From the NCBI RefSeq assembly GCF_019334565.1, contig NZ_CP079724.1, positions 207,001 to 271,000 on the forward strand: a stretch of DNA of 64,000 nt. The letters run 5' to 3'. The position numbers and the translations under genes are program-made. Source of the stretch: Streptococcus oralis (lineage in GTDB: Bacteria; Bacillota; Bacilli; Lactobacillales; Streptococcaceae). The notes beneath the pieces are model-generated. The model was not told the DNA's origin. It searched no databases and saw nothing but the letters and a program-made list of their open reading frames with translations. Position 1 is the first letter of the stretch, and each line of letters starts with the position of its first letter. Positions 1 through 7,082 of this stretch are shown here, piece by piece.

Positions 1-1
1 G

Positions 2-253
2 GTCAAGCATACCTACTCCTACCAACTGAAACAGGAAGCAGATGCGACCCTCTATAAATTCAGCTCATCTGAGTTTAAGACCTACTTTGTTCTCAGTACC
101 AATTGTGTTCTGCTAGCAGACTCTATCGTGGGAAAAGCTGGGACGGATATATTAAGTCCCCAAGGTTTCATTGTACCGGGGACTTACCAGGATTACCTTG
201 ATTTAGAGTACACAAAACCCAATGGTCTAGTTGTTAGTCGCTCCATTTATTAG
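2..253 (+). CDS. 3' end of an unidentified protein (partial)
   Basis: An open frame enters from the left edge and stops at TAG 251-253, giving the last 83 residues of a protein whose start lies outside the window. The residues are mixed polar with several Tyr and Thr (it ends VVSRSIY), and no membrane segment or known motif is visible. It is followed at once by a terminator shared with the convergent DUF960 gene. I do not recognise the family, so no function is given. The frame is supported by the absence of stops, coding-like codon use and the adjacent terminator. Confidence 0.6.
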   Translation, partial: VKHTYSYQLKQEADATLYKFSSSEFKTYFVLSTNCVLLADSIVGKAGTDILSPQGFIVPGTYQDYLDLEYTKPNGLVVSRSIY

Positions 254-258
254 AAAAA

Positions 259-306
259 GAAAACTCTAGTTCCTCAGCAGTTTACGCCGAGAAGCTAGAG
301 TTTTTA
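259..306. terminator. Bidirectional intrinsic terminator
   Basis: AAACTCTAG at 261-269 pairs with CTAGAGTTT at 295-303, with A-runs on the left and T-runs on the right. It can therefore end transcription of both the left-edge gene (+) and the DUF960 gene (-). Confidence 0.75.
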
Positions 307-621
307 AAACAGGTCATTTTCTTCTGGAAGGAGGATGGTTTCCCTACCGTCCAAGTCTAAAACAAGGACCCTAGGAGGATAAAGCGGATCGAAAGGATGA
401 TTGAAATCAAAATCGATGCTAGTCGGAAGGTTTTGACTAGAGAAATGGAAGGTAATGGTCCCCTCGTTGTTGAGAAGCTGAAATTCGAGTTCTTCTTCTA
501 ATTCAAAGACATTTTTCAAAAAATGATCGATAATGAACCATAAAGAGTCGATAACATCGTCGGGTAGACTGGTCACAACACCAAAACTAGCGGAACGTCT
601 CTGTGTATTTGTAAAAGCCAT
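304..621 (-). CDS. DUF960 family protein
   Basis: This 105-residue acidic protein begins MAFTNTQRR and ends PEENDLF. The RYASFGVVTSLP-like start, the central aspartate/phenylalanine-rich FDFNHPFDP stretch and the length fit the DUF960 family of Firmicutes, whose function is unknown. There is no signal peptide or membrane segment, so it is probably cytoplasmic. It is transcribed divergently from ccpA, with GGAAGG-like ribosome-binding sequence upstream of the ATG at 621. Family placement is by recognition of the streptococcal sequence; no role can be inferred from neighbours. Confidence 0.75.
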   Translation of the reverse strand: MAFTNTQRRSASFGVVTSLPDDVIDSLWFIIDHFLKNVFELEEELEFQLLNNEGTITFHFSSQNLPTSIDFDFNHPFDPLYPPRVLVLDLDGRETILLPEENDLF

Positions 622-745
622 GTTTCCTTCCCCCCTTTATTTTCCTTATCATACAGCAAAATGTCTTAAAAATCAAGAAATCCTACTCGCTTTTTCAAAA
701 TGGGAATAAACTGTGAAATTTTTCCAAAGTTTCTCTAAAAAATAC

Positions 746-774
746 TTGAAAGTGTTTACAATAAGTGATAAAAT
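746..774 (+). promoter_or_regulatory. ccpA promoter
   Basis: TTGAAA (746-751) and TAAAAT (769-774) are separated by 17 bp, a good sigma-A promoter about 50 bp before the ccpA start. Confidence 0.7.
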
Positions 775-790
775 GGAGTAAGTAGATGCG

Positions 791-807
791 TGAAAGCGAA
801 ATTTTCA
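791..807 (+). promoter_or_regulatory. Possible imperfect cre-like site before ccpA
   Basis: TGAAAGCG followed by AAATTTTCA gives the left half of a catabolite-responsive element (TGAAAnCG), but the inverted right half is 3 bp too far away. It lies between promoter and start codon, where CcpA autoregulation would act. Weak. Confidence 0.25.
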
Positions 808-825
808 TTATAGAAAGGAAACGGA

Positions 826-1836
826 ATGAACACAGATGATACAGTAACGATTTATGACGTCGCCCGTGAAGCAGGAGTTTCAATGGCAACAGTTAGCCGT
901 GTCGTTAATGGCAACAAGAATGTTAAAGAGAACACTCGAAAAAAAGTCCTAGAAGTGATTGATCGCTTGGACTATCGTCCAAATGCGGTAGCACGTGGTT
1001 TGGCTAGCAAGAAAACAACGACAGTCGGAGTTGTGATTCCGAACATTACCAATGGTTATTTCTCAACACTTGCTAAGGGAATTGACTACATTGCTGAAAT
1101 GTACAAGTATAACATTGTCCTTGCAAATAGTGATGAGGATGATGAAAAGGAAGTTTCAGTAGTCAACACTCTCTTTTCAAAACAAGTCGATGGGATTATC
1201 TTTATGGGCTATCACTTGACTGAAAAGATTCGTTCAGAGTTTTCTCGTTCACGGACACCGGTTGTTCTTGCTGGTACTGTGGATGTCGAACACCAACTTC
1301 CAAGTGTGAATATCGACTACAAACAAGCAACGATTGATGCTGTGAGTTACCTTCTCAAAGAAAATGAGAAAATTGCTTTTGTGAGTGGACCACTCGTCGA
1401 TGATATCAATGGCAAGGTTCGTTTGATCGGTTACAAGGAAGCCTTGAAAAAAGCTGGACATTCTTATAGTGAGGGCTTGGTCTTTGAATCAAAATACAGC
1501 TATGATGATGGCTATGCCTTGGCAGAACGCTTGATTTCATCACAAGCTACAGCCGCAGTTGTAACAGGTGATGAATTGGCGGCAGGTGTGTTGAATGGTT
1601 TGGCTGACCATGGCGTATCTGTGCCAGAAGAGTTTGAAATCATCACGACAGATGACTCTCAGATTGCACGATTCACTCGTCCAAACTTGACTACTATTGC
1701 CCAACCTCTTTATGATCTAGGTGCTATCAGCATGCGTATGTTGACTAAGATTATGCATAAGGAAGAGTTGGAAGAACGTGAAGTTCTCTTGCCTCATGGT
1801 TTGACAGAGCGCCGCTCTACACGAAAACGTAAATAG
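826..1836 (+). CDS. ccpA: Catabolite control protein A (LacI family)
   Basis: CcpA is the global carbon-catabolite regulator of Firmicutes. With phospho-Ser46-HPr as corepressor it binds cre sites to repress or activate sugar-use genes. The 336-residue length is typical. Residues 8-30 carry the LacI-type helix-turn-helix (TIYDVAREAGVSMATVSRVVNG) followed by the hinge region with RPNAVARGLA. The rest is a periplasmic-binding-like core with the VGVVIPNI strand and the C-terminal DDSQIARFTRPNLTTIAQP effector/HPr-contact region. The start is fixed by the GAAAGGAA ribosome-binding site at 813-820. It has its own promoter and ends in a terminator shared with ansA. Confidence 0.97.
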   Translation: MNTDDTVTIYDVAREAGVSMATVSRVVNGNKNVKENTRKKVLEVIDRLDYRPNAVARGLASKKTTTVGVVIPNITNGYFSTLAKGIDYIAEMYKYNIVLANSDEDDEKEVSVVNTLFSKQVDGIIFMGYHLTEKIRSEFSRSRTPVVLAGTVDVEHQLPSVNIDYKQATIDAVSYLLKENEKIAFVSGPLVDDINGKVRLIGYKEALKKAGHSYSEGLVFESKYSYDDGYALAERLISSQATAAVVTGDELAAGVLNGLADHGVSVPEEFEIITTDDSQIARFTRPNLTTIAQPLYDLGAISMRMLTKIMHKEELEEREVLLPHGLTERRSTRKRK

Positions 1837-1839
1837 AAA

Positions 1840-1870
1840 AAATCAGGAAATCGTGAGATTTCCTGATTTT
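1840..1870. terminator. Bidirectional terminator between ccpA and ansA
   Basis: AAATCAGGAAATC (1840-1852) pairs with GATTTCCTGATTTT (1857-1870). It serves the convergent genes ccpA and ansA. Confidence 0.8.
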
Positions 1871-1888
1871 GCGTTCTAGAGAAGAGGA

Positions 1889-2851
1889 TTAGCCTTCCAT
1901 ATAGTCTTTCAAAGCCTGTCCTTTTAGTCCAGCATTAAGGGCAATTAATAATTTGAGGCGCGCTTTTTGAGCGTTGAGTTCTTTGACAAAGAAAACACCA
2001 GCTCGTTGCAACTGCACTCCTCCACCTTGGTAGGCGTAGACAGGTTCAGCAATGCCATTAAAGCATCGTGAGACCAAGGCGACTGGAATTCCTTTTTGCA
2101 GGAGATTTTCCAACTTTTGAGCTGTTTCTTTGGGAACATTGCCTGCTCCGAAGGCCTGAATAACTAAGCCATCCAGCTGTTCCAAGTCTAACATATCAAT
2201 CAGCTCGTCTGTCATACCGGCATAGGCTGAGATGATGGGAACCAGACCTTGAATATGCTCAAGATCAAACCGGACACGAGGTTCAGCCGTTTTGAAGTAG
2301 AGGATTTCTTGCTTCATGATGAGGCCAAGTGGTCCATGTGTTGGGGTTTGAAAGGTGCTGACGTTGGTCGTATGAGTTTTGGTAACATACTTGGCTGCGT
2401 GGATCTCGTCGTTCATGACGACCAGTACACCCTTGTCGGCTGCTTTGTCATCGCTGGCAACTCGCAAAGCGCTCAGATAGTTATATACACCGTCGCTACC
2501 AAGTTCGTTTGAACTACGCATGGCCCCTGTTAGAACGATGGGGATGGGCGGAATTTTCATGGTATCAAGGAAGTAGGCTGTTTCTTCTAAGGTATCTGTA
2601 CCATGTGTGATGACAACTCCATCATAGTTATCAGCTTCCTCTTTAATCTTATGATAGAGTGCAAGCATATGCTTGGGTTTGATATGAGGGCTTGGCAGAT
2701 TAAAAAAGTCTAGGGCATGAACCTCAATCCCTTCAAGCGGATTGGAAACATGGTTCATGGGATTTTCCTGGCTAGTTACAACGGCACCAGTGGCGTCTGC
2801 TTGCATGGAAATAGTCCCACCTGTATGTAAAACAAGGATTTTCTTAGGCAT
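1889..2851 (-). CDS. ansA: L-asparaginase (type I-like)
   Basis: The enzyme hydrolyses L-asparagine to aspartate and ammonia. The 320-residue protein has the two asparaginase signatures: HTGGTIS at residues 9-15 with the nucleophilic Thr13, and ITHGTDTLEE near residue 85 with the second catalytic Thr-Asp pair. No signal peptide is present, so the cytoplasmic type I form is likely. It is convergent with ccpA and divergent from the HAD-fusion gene. The C-terminal domain begins around residue 210 with the FGAGNVP loop typical of the family. The exact physiological substrate preference (Asn versus Gln) cannot be read from sequence. Confidence 0.92.
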   Translation of the reverse strand: MPKKILVLHTGGTISMQADATGAVVTSQENPMNHVSNPLEGIEVHALDFFNLPSPHIKPKHMLALYHKIKEEADNYDGVVITHGTDTLEETAYFLDTMKIPPIPIVLTGAMRSSNELGSDGVYNYLSALRVASDDKAADKGVLVVMNDEIHAAKYVTKTHTTNVSTFQTPTHGPLGLIMKQEILYFKTAEPRVRFDLEHIQGLVPIISAYAGMTDELIDMLDLEQLDGLVIQAFGAGNVPKETAQKLENLLQKGIPVALVSRCFNGIAEPVYAYQGGGVQLQRAGVFFVKELNAQKARLKLLIALNAGLKGQALKDYMEG

Positions 2852-2875
2852 GATTTAGTCACTCTTTCTGAAATG

Positions 2876-2884
2876 TGGTATAAT
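2876..2884 (+). promoter_or_regulatory. Extended -10 promoter of the HAD-fusion gene
   Basis: TGgTATAAT at 2876-2884, 32 bp before the start codon. No convincing -35 is visible. Confidence 0.6.
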
Positions 2885-2916
2885 CATTGTAACACAAAAG
2901 GGGAGAATGGGACAGG

Positions 2917-4302
2917 ATGGAAGTCAAGGCTGTTTTTTTTGATATCGATGGAACGCTAGTCAACGATCGCAAGAGTGTTTTGAAATCCACTAAGGACGCG
3001 ATTAAGATTGTCAAAGAGCAAGGAGTGCTTGTTGGAGTAGCGACAGGACGAGGGCCGTTTTTTGTCAAGGAATTGATGGAAGACTTGGACCTAGACTTTG
3101 CGGTGACCTACAATGGCCAATACATTTTTAATAAAGAAAAGGTACTCTTTGCAAGCCCAATCGCTAAGTCAAGCCTACGTCAACTGATTGCTTATGCTAA
3201 AAAGGAGCGTAAAGAAATCGCTCTTGGAACCGAGCATGCCGTTGTTGGTTCGAAGATTATGTCATTTGGTCTCGGCTCCTTTTCCCAACTGGTTAGTCGT
3301 TTTATTCCGACTGTTCTGACAAGAACCGTTAGCCGTTCCTTTAATCGAATGGTCAGCAAGGCAGTTCCTCAAAAGGAAGACGACTTGCTTAACTTGATTA
3401 ATCAACCCATTTATCAAGTTTTGATGCTGATGACGCCAGAAGAATCTGAGAAGGCAGCAAGTGATTTTGAAGATTTGAAATTAACTCGAAGCAATCCTTT
3501 TGCAGCAGATATCATTAACCAAGGAAATTCCAAACTAGAAGGCATTCGCCGAGTCGGGAAAGAATATGGCTTTGATCTCAACCAAGTCATGGCCTTTGGT
3601 GATTCAGACAACGATCTGGAAATGTTAGCGGGTGTTGGTATGTCGGTTGCTATGGGAAATGGCAGTAGCAGTGTCAAAGAAGTTGCCAAGCATATTACGG
3701 CAAGTAATCAACAAGATGGTATCCACAAGGCGCTCGAGCACTTTGGTGTTTTGGCTTCAGAAAAAGTGTTTGTCAGTCGAGACTACCACTTTAATAAGGT
3801 CAAGACCTTCCACCACATGATGGATGAACGAACTCAAGAAGAGCCACAGGCATGGGATGTTGAAGGTGCAACCCACCGCGCAGACTTTAAAATTGAAGAA
3901 TTAGTAGAGTTTGTTCGCGCAGCAAGTTCTTCGGAGGAAGAATTCCAAGACTCCCTTGCAAGCATGCATGAGGCACTTGATAAAGCGGCAGAGAAAGTGG
4001 CGAAAAAGACACCTGCTAAGCAAAATCTGGTCGGTCAAGTGGATGCTTTGATTGACACACTGTATTTTACATACGGTAGTTTTGTTTTGATGGGAGTAGA
4101 CCCAGAACGCATTTTTGATATTGTCCATGAAGCGAATATGGGGAAGGTTTTCCCTGATGGAAAAGCTCATTTTGACCCAGTTACACACAAGATTTTAAAG
4201 CCAGATGACTGGGAAGAAAAATATGCTCCAGAACCTGCCATCCGACAGGAACTACAACGTCAGTTTAAAGCTTATGAGCGACATAAAGAAAGAAAAAAAT
4301 AG
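2917..4302 (+). CDS. Cof-type HAD phosphatase fused to a MazG/PRA-PH-like domain
   Basis: Residues 1-275 form a Cof/IIB HAD hydrolase. DIDGTLVND at 9-17 holds the catalytic Asp pair, and FGDSDNDLEMLAGVG near 228-242 is motif IV; a large cap domain lies between. Residues about 288-461 form an all-alpha domain with HRADFKIEELVEF, QVDALIDTLYFTYG and HEANMGK, the E-x-x-E/D-x-x-D arrangement of MazG and phosphoribosyl-ATP pyrophosphohydrolase-like NTP pyrophosphatases. The fusion suggests a nucleotide or sugar-phosphate housecleaning enzyme: one domain would cleave a pyrophosphate bond and the other remove the phosphate. That coupling is inference. The ribosome-binding site GGGGAG/ACAGG precedes the ATG. 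Confidence 0.85.
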   Translation: MEVKAVFFDIDGTLVNDRKSVLKSTKDAIKIVKEQGVLVGVATGRGPFFVKELMEDLDLDFAVTYNGQYIFNKEKVLFASPIAKSSLRQLIAYAKKERKEIALGTEHAVVGSKIMSFGLGSFSQLVSRFIPTVLTRTVSRSFNRMVSKAVPQKEDDLLNLINQPIYQVLMLMTPEESEKAASDFEDLKLTRSNPFAADIINQGNSKLEGIRRVGKEYGFDLNQVMAFGDSDNDLEMLAGVGMSVAMGNGSSSVKEVAKHITASNQQDGIHKALEHFGVLASEKVFVSRDYHFNKVKTFHHMMDERTQEEPQAWDVEGATHRADFKIEELVEFVRAASSSEEEFQDSLASMHEALDKAAEKVAKKTPAKQNLVGQVDALIDTLYFTYGSFVLMGVDPERIFDIVHEANMGKVFPDGKAHFDPVTHKILKPDDWEEKYAPEPAIRQELQRQFKAYERHKERKK

Positions 4303-4306
4303 AAAC

Positions 4307-4334
4307 AAAAAGGAGCTCAAGGCTCCCTTTTTTA
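4307..4334. terminator. Bidirectional terminator
   Basis: AAAAGGAGC and GCTCCCTTTTTT flank a short loop between the convergent HAD-fusion and universal stress genes. Confidence 0.75.
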
Positions 4335-4338
4335 ATGA

Positions 4339-4791
4339 TTACAATGTTTTTTCACTTTCTCTCACGACCAGTAAATCGACTTTTGCATGGCGGAGAATGT
4401 ACTCAGATGAAGAACCAACCAAGAGGCGTTCAAAGGCATTGAGCCCTGTTGCACCAACGAGAATCAGGTCGACATTTTCTGCGTCTGGAATAGTACGGGC
4501 AAGGAGGGTTTTTGGATTTCCCATTTCGATGACGATGTGAATATCGGTCACACCAGCATCTCTTGCGCGCTTTTCGTACTCCTTCATCAGACTTTCAGCG
4601 TCGACTTGGAGTTCTTCGTAAACTTCAGCATCAAAGGTAGACACGCTTTGAAGAGCGCGTGTGTCGATAACATGGGCAATGGTGAGCTTGGATTCGTTGC
4701 GTAGAGCAGTGTAAACACCTTTGACGAAAGCCAAGTCTGCTTCTTTAGAACCATCAATTGCGACCATAACATTTTGGTAACGTTGTGCCAT
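4339..4791 (-). CDS. Universal stress protein (UspA family)
   Basis: This 150-residue single-domain Usp protein has the N-terminal VMVAIDGSKEAD strand-loop. Near residues 112-127 it has the ATP-binding signature G-x2-G-x9-G-S (GATGLNAFERLLVGSS), followed by LLVVR. These mark the nucleotide-binding UspFA-like subgroup. It is cytoplasmic and of unknown precise role, generally linked to stress survival. An AGGAGGTTTC-type ribosome-binding site precedes the start on the minus strand. Confidence 0.9.
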   Translation of the reverse strand: MAQRYQNVMVAIDGSKEADLAFVKGVYTALRNESKLTIAHVIDTRALQSVSTFDAEVYEELQVDAESLMKEYEKRARDAGVTDIHIVIEMGNPKTLLARTIPDAENVDLILVGATGLNAFERLLVGSSSEYILRHAKVDLLVVRESEKTL

Positions 4792-4902
4792 AATGAAACC
4801 TCCTGAAATTTTCTTACTGTTATTGTAACCCTTTTCACTAAAGAAGTAAAGTAAAAATCATATTTAAATAAATATTATTGGAGATTCAATTTGGTGGAGA
4901 TA

Positions 4903-4911
4903 TGTTAAAAT
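4903..4911 (+). promoter_or_regulatory. Extended -10 promoter
   Basis: TGtTAAAAT at 4903-4911 upstream of the small membrane-protein gene at 4965. The -35 is weak. Confidence 0.45.
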
Positions 4912-4964
4912 AAAAGAAAACGAGATACGAGATAGTAGGAAACACAACGAGGGGATGAGAAAGT

Positions 4965-5264
4965 ATGAAAGGGTCTGTTCAAGCTTCTAAAAAAATAAGT
5001 TTTCTTTATCATGGAATTATCCTTGCGTCACTTGTAGGAGAAGTAGTGATGCTTTGGCAGCTGGAAAGAGTCGTGCCCGTTCTTTATTCAGGATTTGTTG
5101 GATTTCTTCTCTTTCACTTGGTCTACCACATCATTTTATTGGTGATTGCAAAGAGAAGTGGTCGCTTGGACTATTTGGTCACGTGGGGGCTCTTTCTCAT
5201 GTTTAATCTTTTGTATGATTCTTTTATAGCGCTGATCTTTCTAGGTTTGTCTTTTGGTATGTGA
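4965..5264 (+). CDS. Small integral membrane protein, function unknown
   Basis: This 99-residue protein has three hydrophobic segments (roughly 15-35, 37-58 and 70-95), joined by a short basic loop around AKRSGRLDY. No catalytic motif is visible and I do not recognise a named family. GAGGGGATGAGAAAGT supplies the ribosome-binding site. It stands alone between the divergent usp gene and the aminotransferase, which has its own promoter. A membrane location is well supported; function is open. Confidence 0.7.
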   Translation: MKGSVQASKKISFLYHGIILASLVGEVVMLWQLERVVPVLYSGFVGFLLFHLVYHIILLVIAKRSGRLDYLVTWGLFLMFNLLYDSFIALIFLGLSFGM

Positions 5265-5348
5265 GAAAATACTTCTGTATTCTAGTTGTTTAGACGGTGA
5301 GAACCTAGTCGTTGTGAGTTTTTTCTTTGCTTGCTCATTTCAGGAAAC

Positions 5349-5377
5349 TTGTCGCAATCCCTTTCTAGTGGTATAAT
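5349..5377 (+). promoter_or_regulatory. Aminotransferase promoter
   Basis: TTGTCG (5349-5354), 17 bp, TATAAT (5372-5377), 30 bp before the start codon. Confidence 0.75.
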
Positions 5378-5407
5378 GTTACTATCTCTATGAATTGAGG
5401 AAACAAG

Positions 5408-6622
5408 ATGAAAGAATATAACAAGTCTAGTAAGTTAGAGCATGTTGCCTATGATATCCGTGGTCCTGTTTTGGAAGAAGCTATGCGGATGCGAGCAAAC
5501 GGAGAAAAGATTTTACGTCTGAATACAGGAAATCCAGCAGAATTTGGCTTTACAGCGCCAGATGAGGTCATTCATGACTTGATTATGAATGCGCGTGATA
5601 GTGAGGGATATTCTGACTCCAAAGGGATTTTCTCAGCCCGTAAGGCCATCATGCAGTATTGTCAACTGAAGAAATTTCCCAATGTAGACATTGATGATAT
5701 CTACCTTGGAAATGGTGTCAGTGAGCTGATTGTTATGTCCATGCAAGGGCTTTTGGATAATGGCGATGAGGTCTTGGTGCCTATGCCAGACTATCCTCTC
5801 TGGACAGCCGCGGTCAGCCTAGCTGGGGGAAATGCCGTTCACTATATCTGTGATGAAGCTGCAGAATGGTACCCAGATATTGACGATATTAAGTCAAAAA
5901 TTACTTCCAATACCAAGGCAATCGTCCTTATCAATCCAAATAACCCAACTGGAGCCCTTTATCCTAAGGAACTCTTGTTGGAGATTATTGAGATTGCTCG
6001 TCAAAACGATTTGATCATCTTTGCGGACGAAATCTACGACCGCATGGTAATGGATGGGCATGTGCATACGCCTGTGGCGAGCTTGGCACCTGATGTTTTC
6101 TGTGTCAGCATGAATGGTCTGTCAAAATCTCACCGTATCGCAGGTTTTCGTGTAGGCTGGATGGTCTTATCTGGACCTAAGACTCATGTTAAGGGCTATA
6201 TCGAAGGGCTCAATATGCTGTCAAATATGCGCCTTTGCTCCAACGTTTTGGCCCAGCAAGTCGTACAAACTTCACTAGGTGGGCACCAGTCAGTGGATGA
6301 ATTGCTCCTTCCTGGTGGACGGATTTACGAGCAAAGAAACTTCATTTACAATGCCATCCAAGATATTCCAGGTTTGTCTGCGGTCAAGCCAAAGGCGGGT
6401 CTTTATATCTTCCCTAAAATTGACCGCAATATGTACCGCATCGATGATGATGAACAGTTCGTTCTTGATTTCTTGAAGCAGGAAAAGGTTCTCTTGGTTC
6501 ATGGTCGTGGTTTTAACTGGAAGGAACCAGACCATTTCCGTATCGTTTATCTTCCTCGTGTGGACGAATTGGCGCAAATCCAAGAAAAGATGACACGTTT
6601 CTTGAGTCAGTATCGTAGATAA
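5408..6622 (+). CDS. alaA: Alanine-type aminotransferase (class I PLP enzyme)
   Basis: The 404-residue PLP-dependent transaminase closely resembles AlaA/YfbQ: the opening KSSKLEHVAYDIRGPVLEEA, the Gly-rich LNTGNPAEFGF, INPNNPTGALY with the conserved Asn, FADEIYDRM with the PLP-ring Asp/Tyr, and NGLSKSHRIAGFR carrying the Schiff-base lysine. It probably interconverts pyruvate/glutamate and alanine/2-oxoglutarate in the cytoplasm. The start follows ATTGAGGAAAC. It is monocistronic, with its own promoter. The gene is often annotated aspC or generic aminotransferase; the AlaA assignment is by sequence pattern, not assay. Confidence 0.9.
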   Translation: MKEYNKSSKLEHVAYDIRGPVLEEAMRMRANGEKILRLNTGNPAEFGFTAPDEVIHDLIMNARDSEGYSDSKGIFSARKAIMQYCQLKKFPNVDIDDIYLGNGVSELIVMSMQGLLDNGDEVLVPMPDYPLWTAAVSLAGGNAVHYICDEAAEWYPDIDDIKSKITSNTKAIVLINPNNPTGALYPKELLLEIIEIARQNDLIIFADEIYDRMVMDGHVHTPVASLAPDVFCVSMNGLSKSHRIAGFRVGWMVLSGPKTHVKGYIEGLNMLSNMRLCSNVLAQQVVQTSLGGHQSVDELLLPGGRIYEQRNFIYNAIQDIPGLSAVKPKAGLYIFPKIDRNMYRIDDDEQFVLDFLKQEKVLLVHGRGFNWKEPDHFRIVYLPRVDELAQIQEKMTRFLSQYRR

Positions 6623-6663
6623 GGCTTTCATAGGGAAAAGCAGGAAACATTTACTTAGAGCTA

Positions 6664-6692
6664 TTGACAAATAGGTCAGAATCAGATAGAAT
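6664..6692 (+). promoter_or_regulatory. rpmH promoter
   Basis: Consensus TTGACA (6664-6669), 17 bp, TAGAAT (6687-6692). It leaves a leader of about 70 nt before rpmH. Confidence 0.8.
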
Positions 6693-6766
6693 AGTAAAGT
6701 ATGTTTAGTAACTGATCACTTTATAGCCGGCTAAACGAATACAAAATCTATGAGGAGGTATTCATC

Positions 6767-6901
6767 GTGAAACGTACTTATCAACCAAGTAAACTTCGTC
6801 GTGCGCGTAAACACGGATTCCGTAACCGTATGTCAACTAAAAACGGTCGTCGCGTATTGGCAGCTCGTCGTCGTAAAGGACGCAAAGTTTTGGCTGCTTA
6901 A
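6767..6901 (+). CDS. rpmH: 50S ribosomal protein L34
   Basis: Translation from GTG 6767 gives 44 residues beginning [18 protein letters not shown] and ending RKGRKVLAA, the entire highly basic L34 sequence. It starts with GTG rather than ATG after a strong GAGGAGGT ribosome-binding site (6752-6759), so ATG-only gene callers miss it. An overlapping frame in the same place is spurious. L34 sits in the large subunit near the exit tunnel. It has its own promoter and terminator. Confidence 0.97.
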
Positions 6902-6921
6902 TCCAAACGAATTCAACAAAG

Positions 6922-6957
6922 AAGTCAGTAGGAACTCGAGTCTACTGGCTTTTCTTT
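6922..6957 (+). terminator. rpmH terminator
   Basis: GTCAGTAG (6924-6931) pairs with CTACTGGC (6942-6949), followed by TTTTCTTTTT. Confidence 0.8.
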
Positions 6958-7037
6958 TTATCTTAAAGGGTGCATTGTCCTTGAAATCGGTCATTTTAGA
7001 TGAAACTCGTGGAGGGCTCTTTTAAAAGGTCATATAC

Positions 7038-7082
7038 AAAAAACTCAAAACCAGATATAAGTTACTGATTTTGAGTTTTTGT
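7038..7082 (-). terminator. Terminator of the KimA-like gene
   Basis: On the minus strand AAACTCAAAATCAG (7065-7080 region) pairs with the copy at 7040-7054, followed by T-rich sequence. It can also stop plus-strand transcripts. Confidence 0.65.

Noticed and set aside
695..889. 64-codon minus-strand frame over the ccpA promoter
   Set aside because: It overlaps a good promoter and the ccpA start, with no ribosome-binding site.
6801..7025. Open frame of 74 codons over rpmH
   Set aside because: It is a shifted reading of the L34 gene, which reads perfectly from GTG 6767 with a strong ribosome-binding site; the extension runs through the rpmH terminator.
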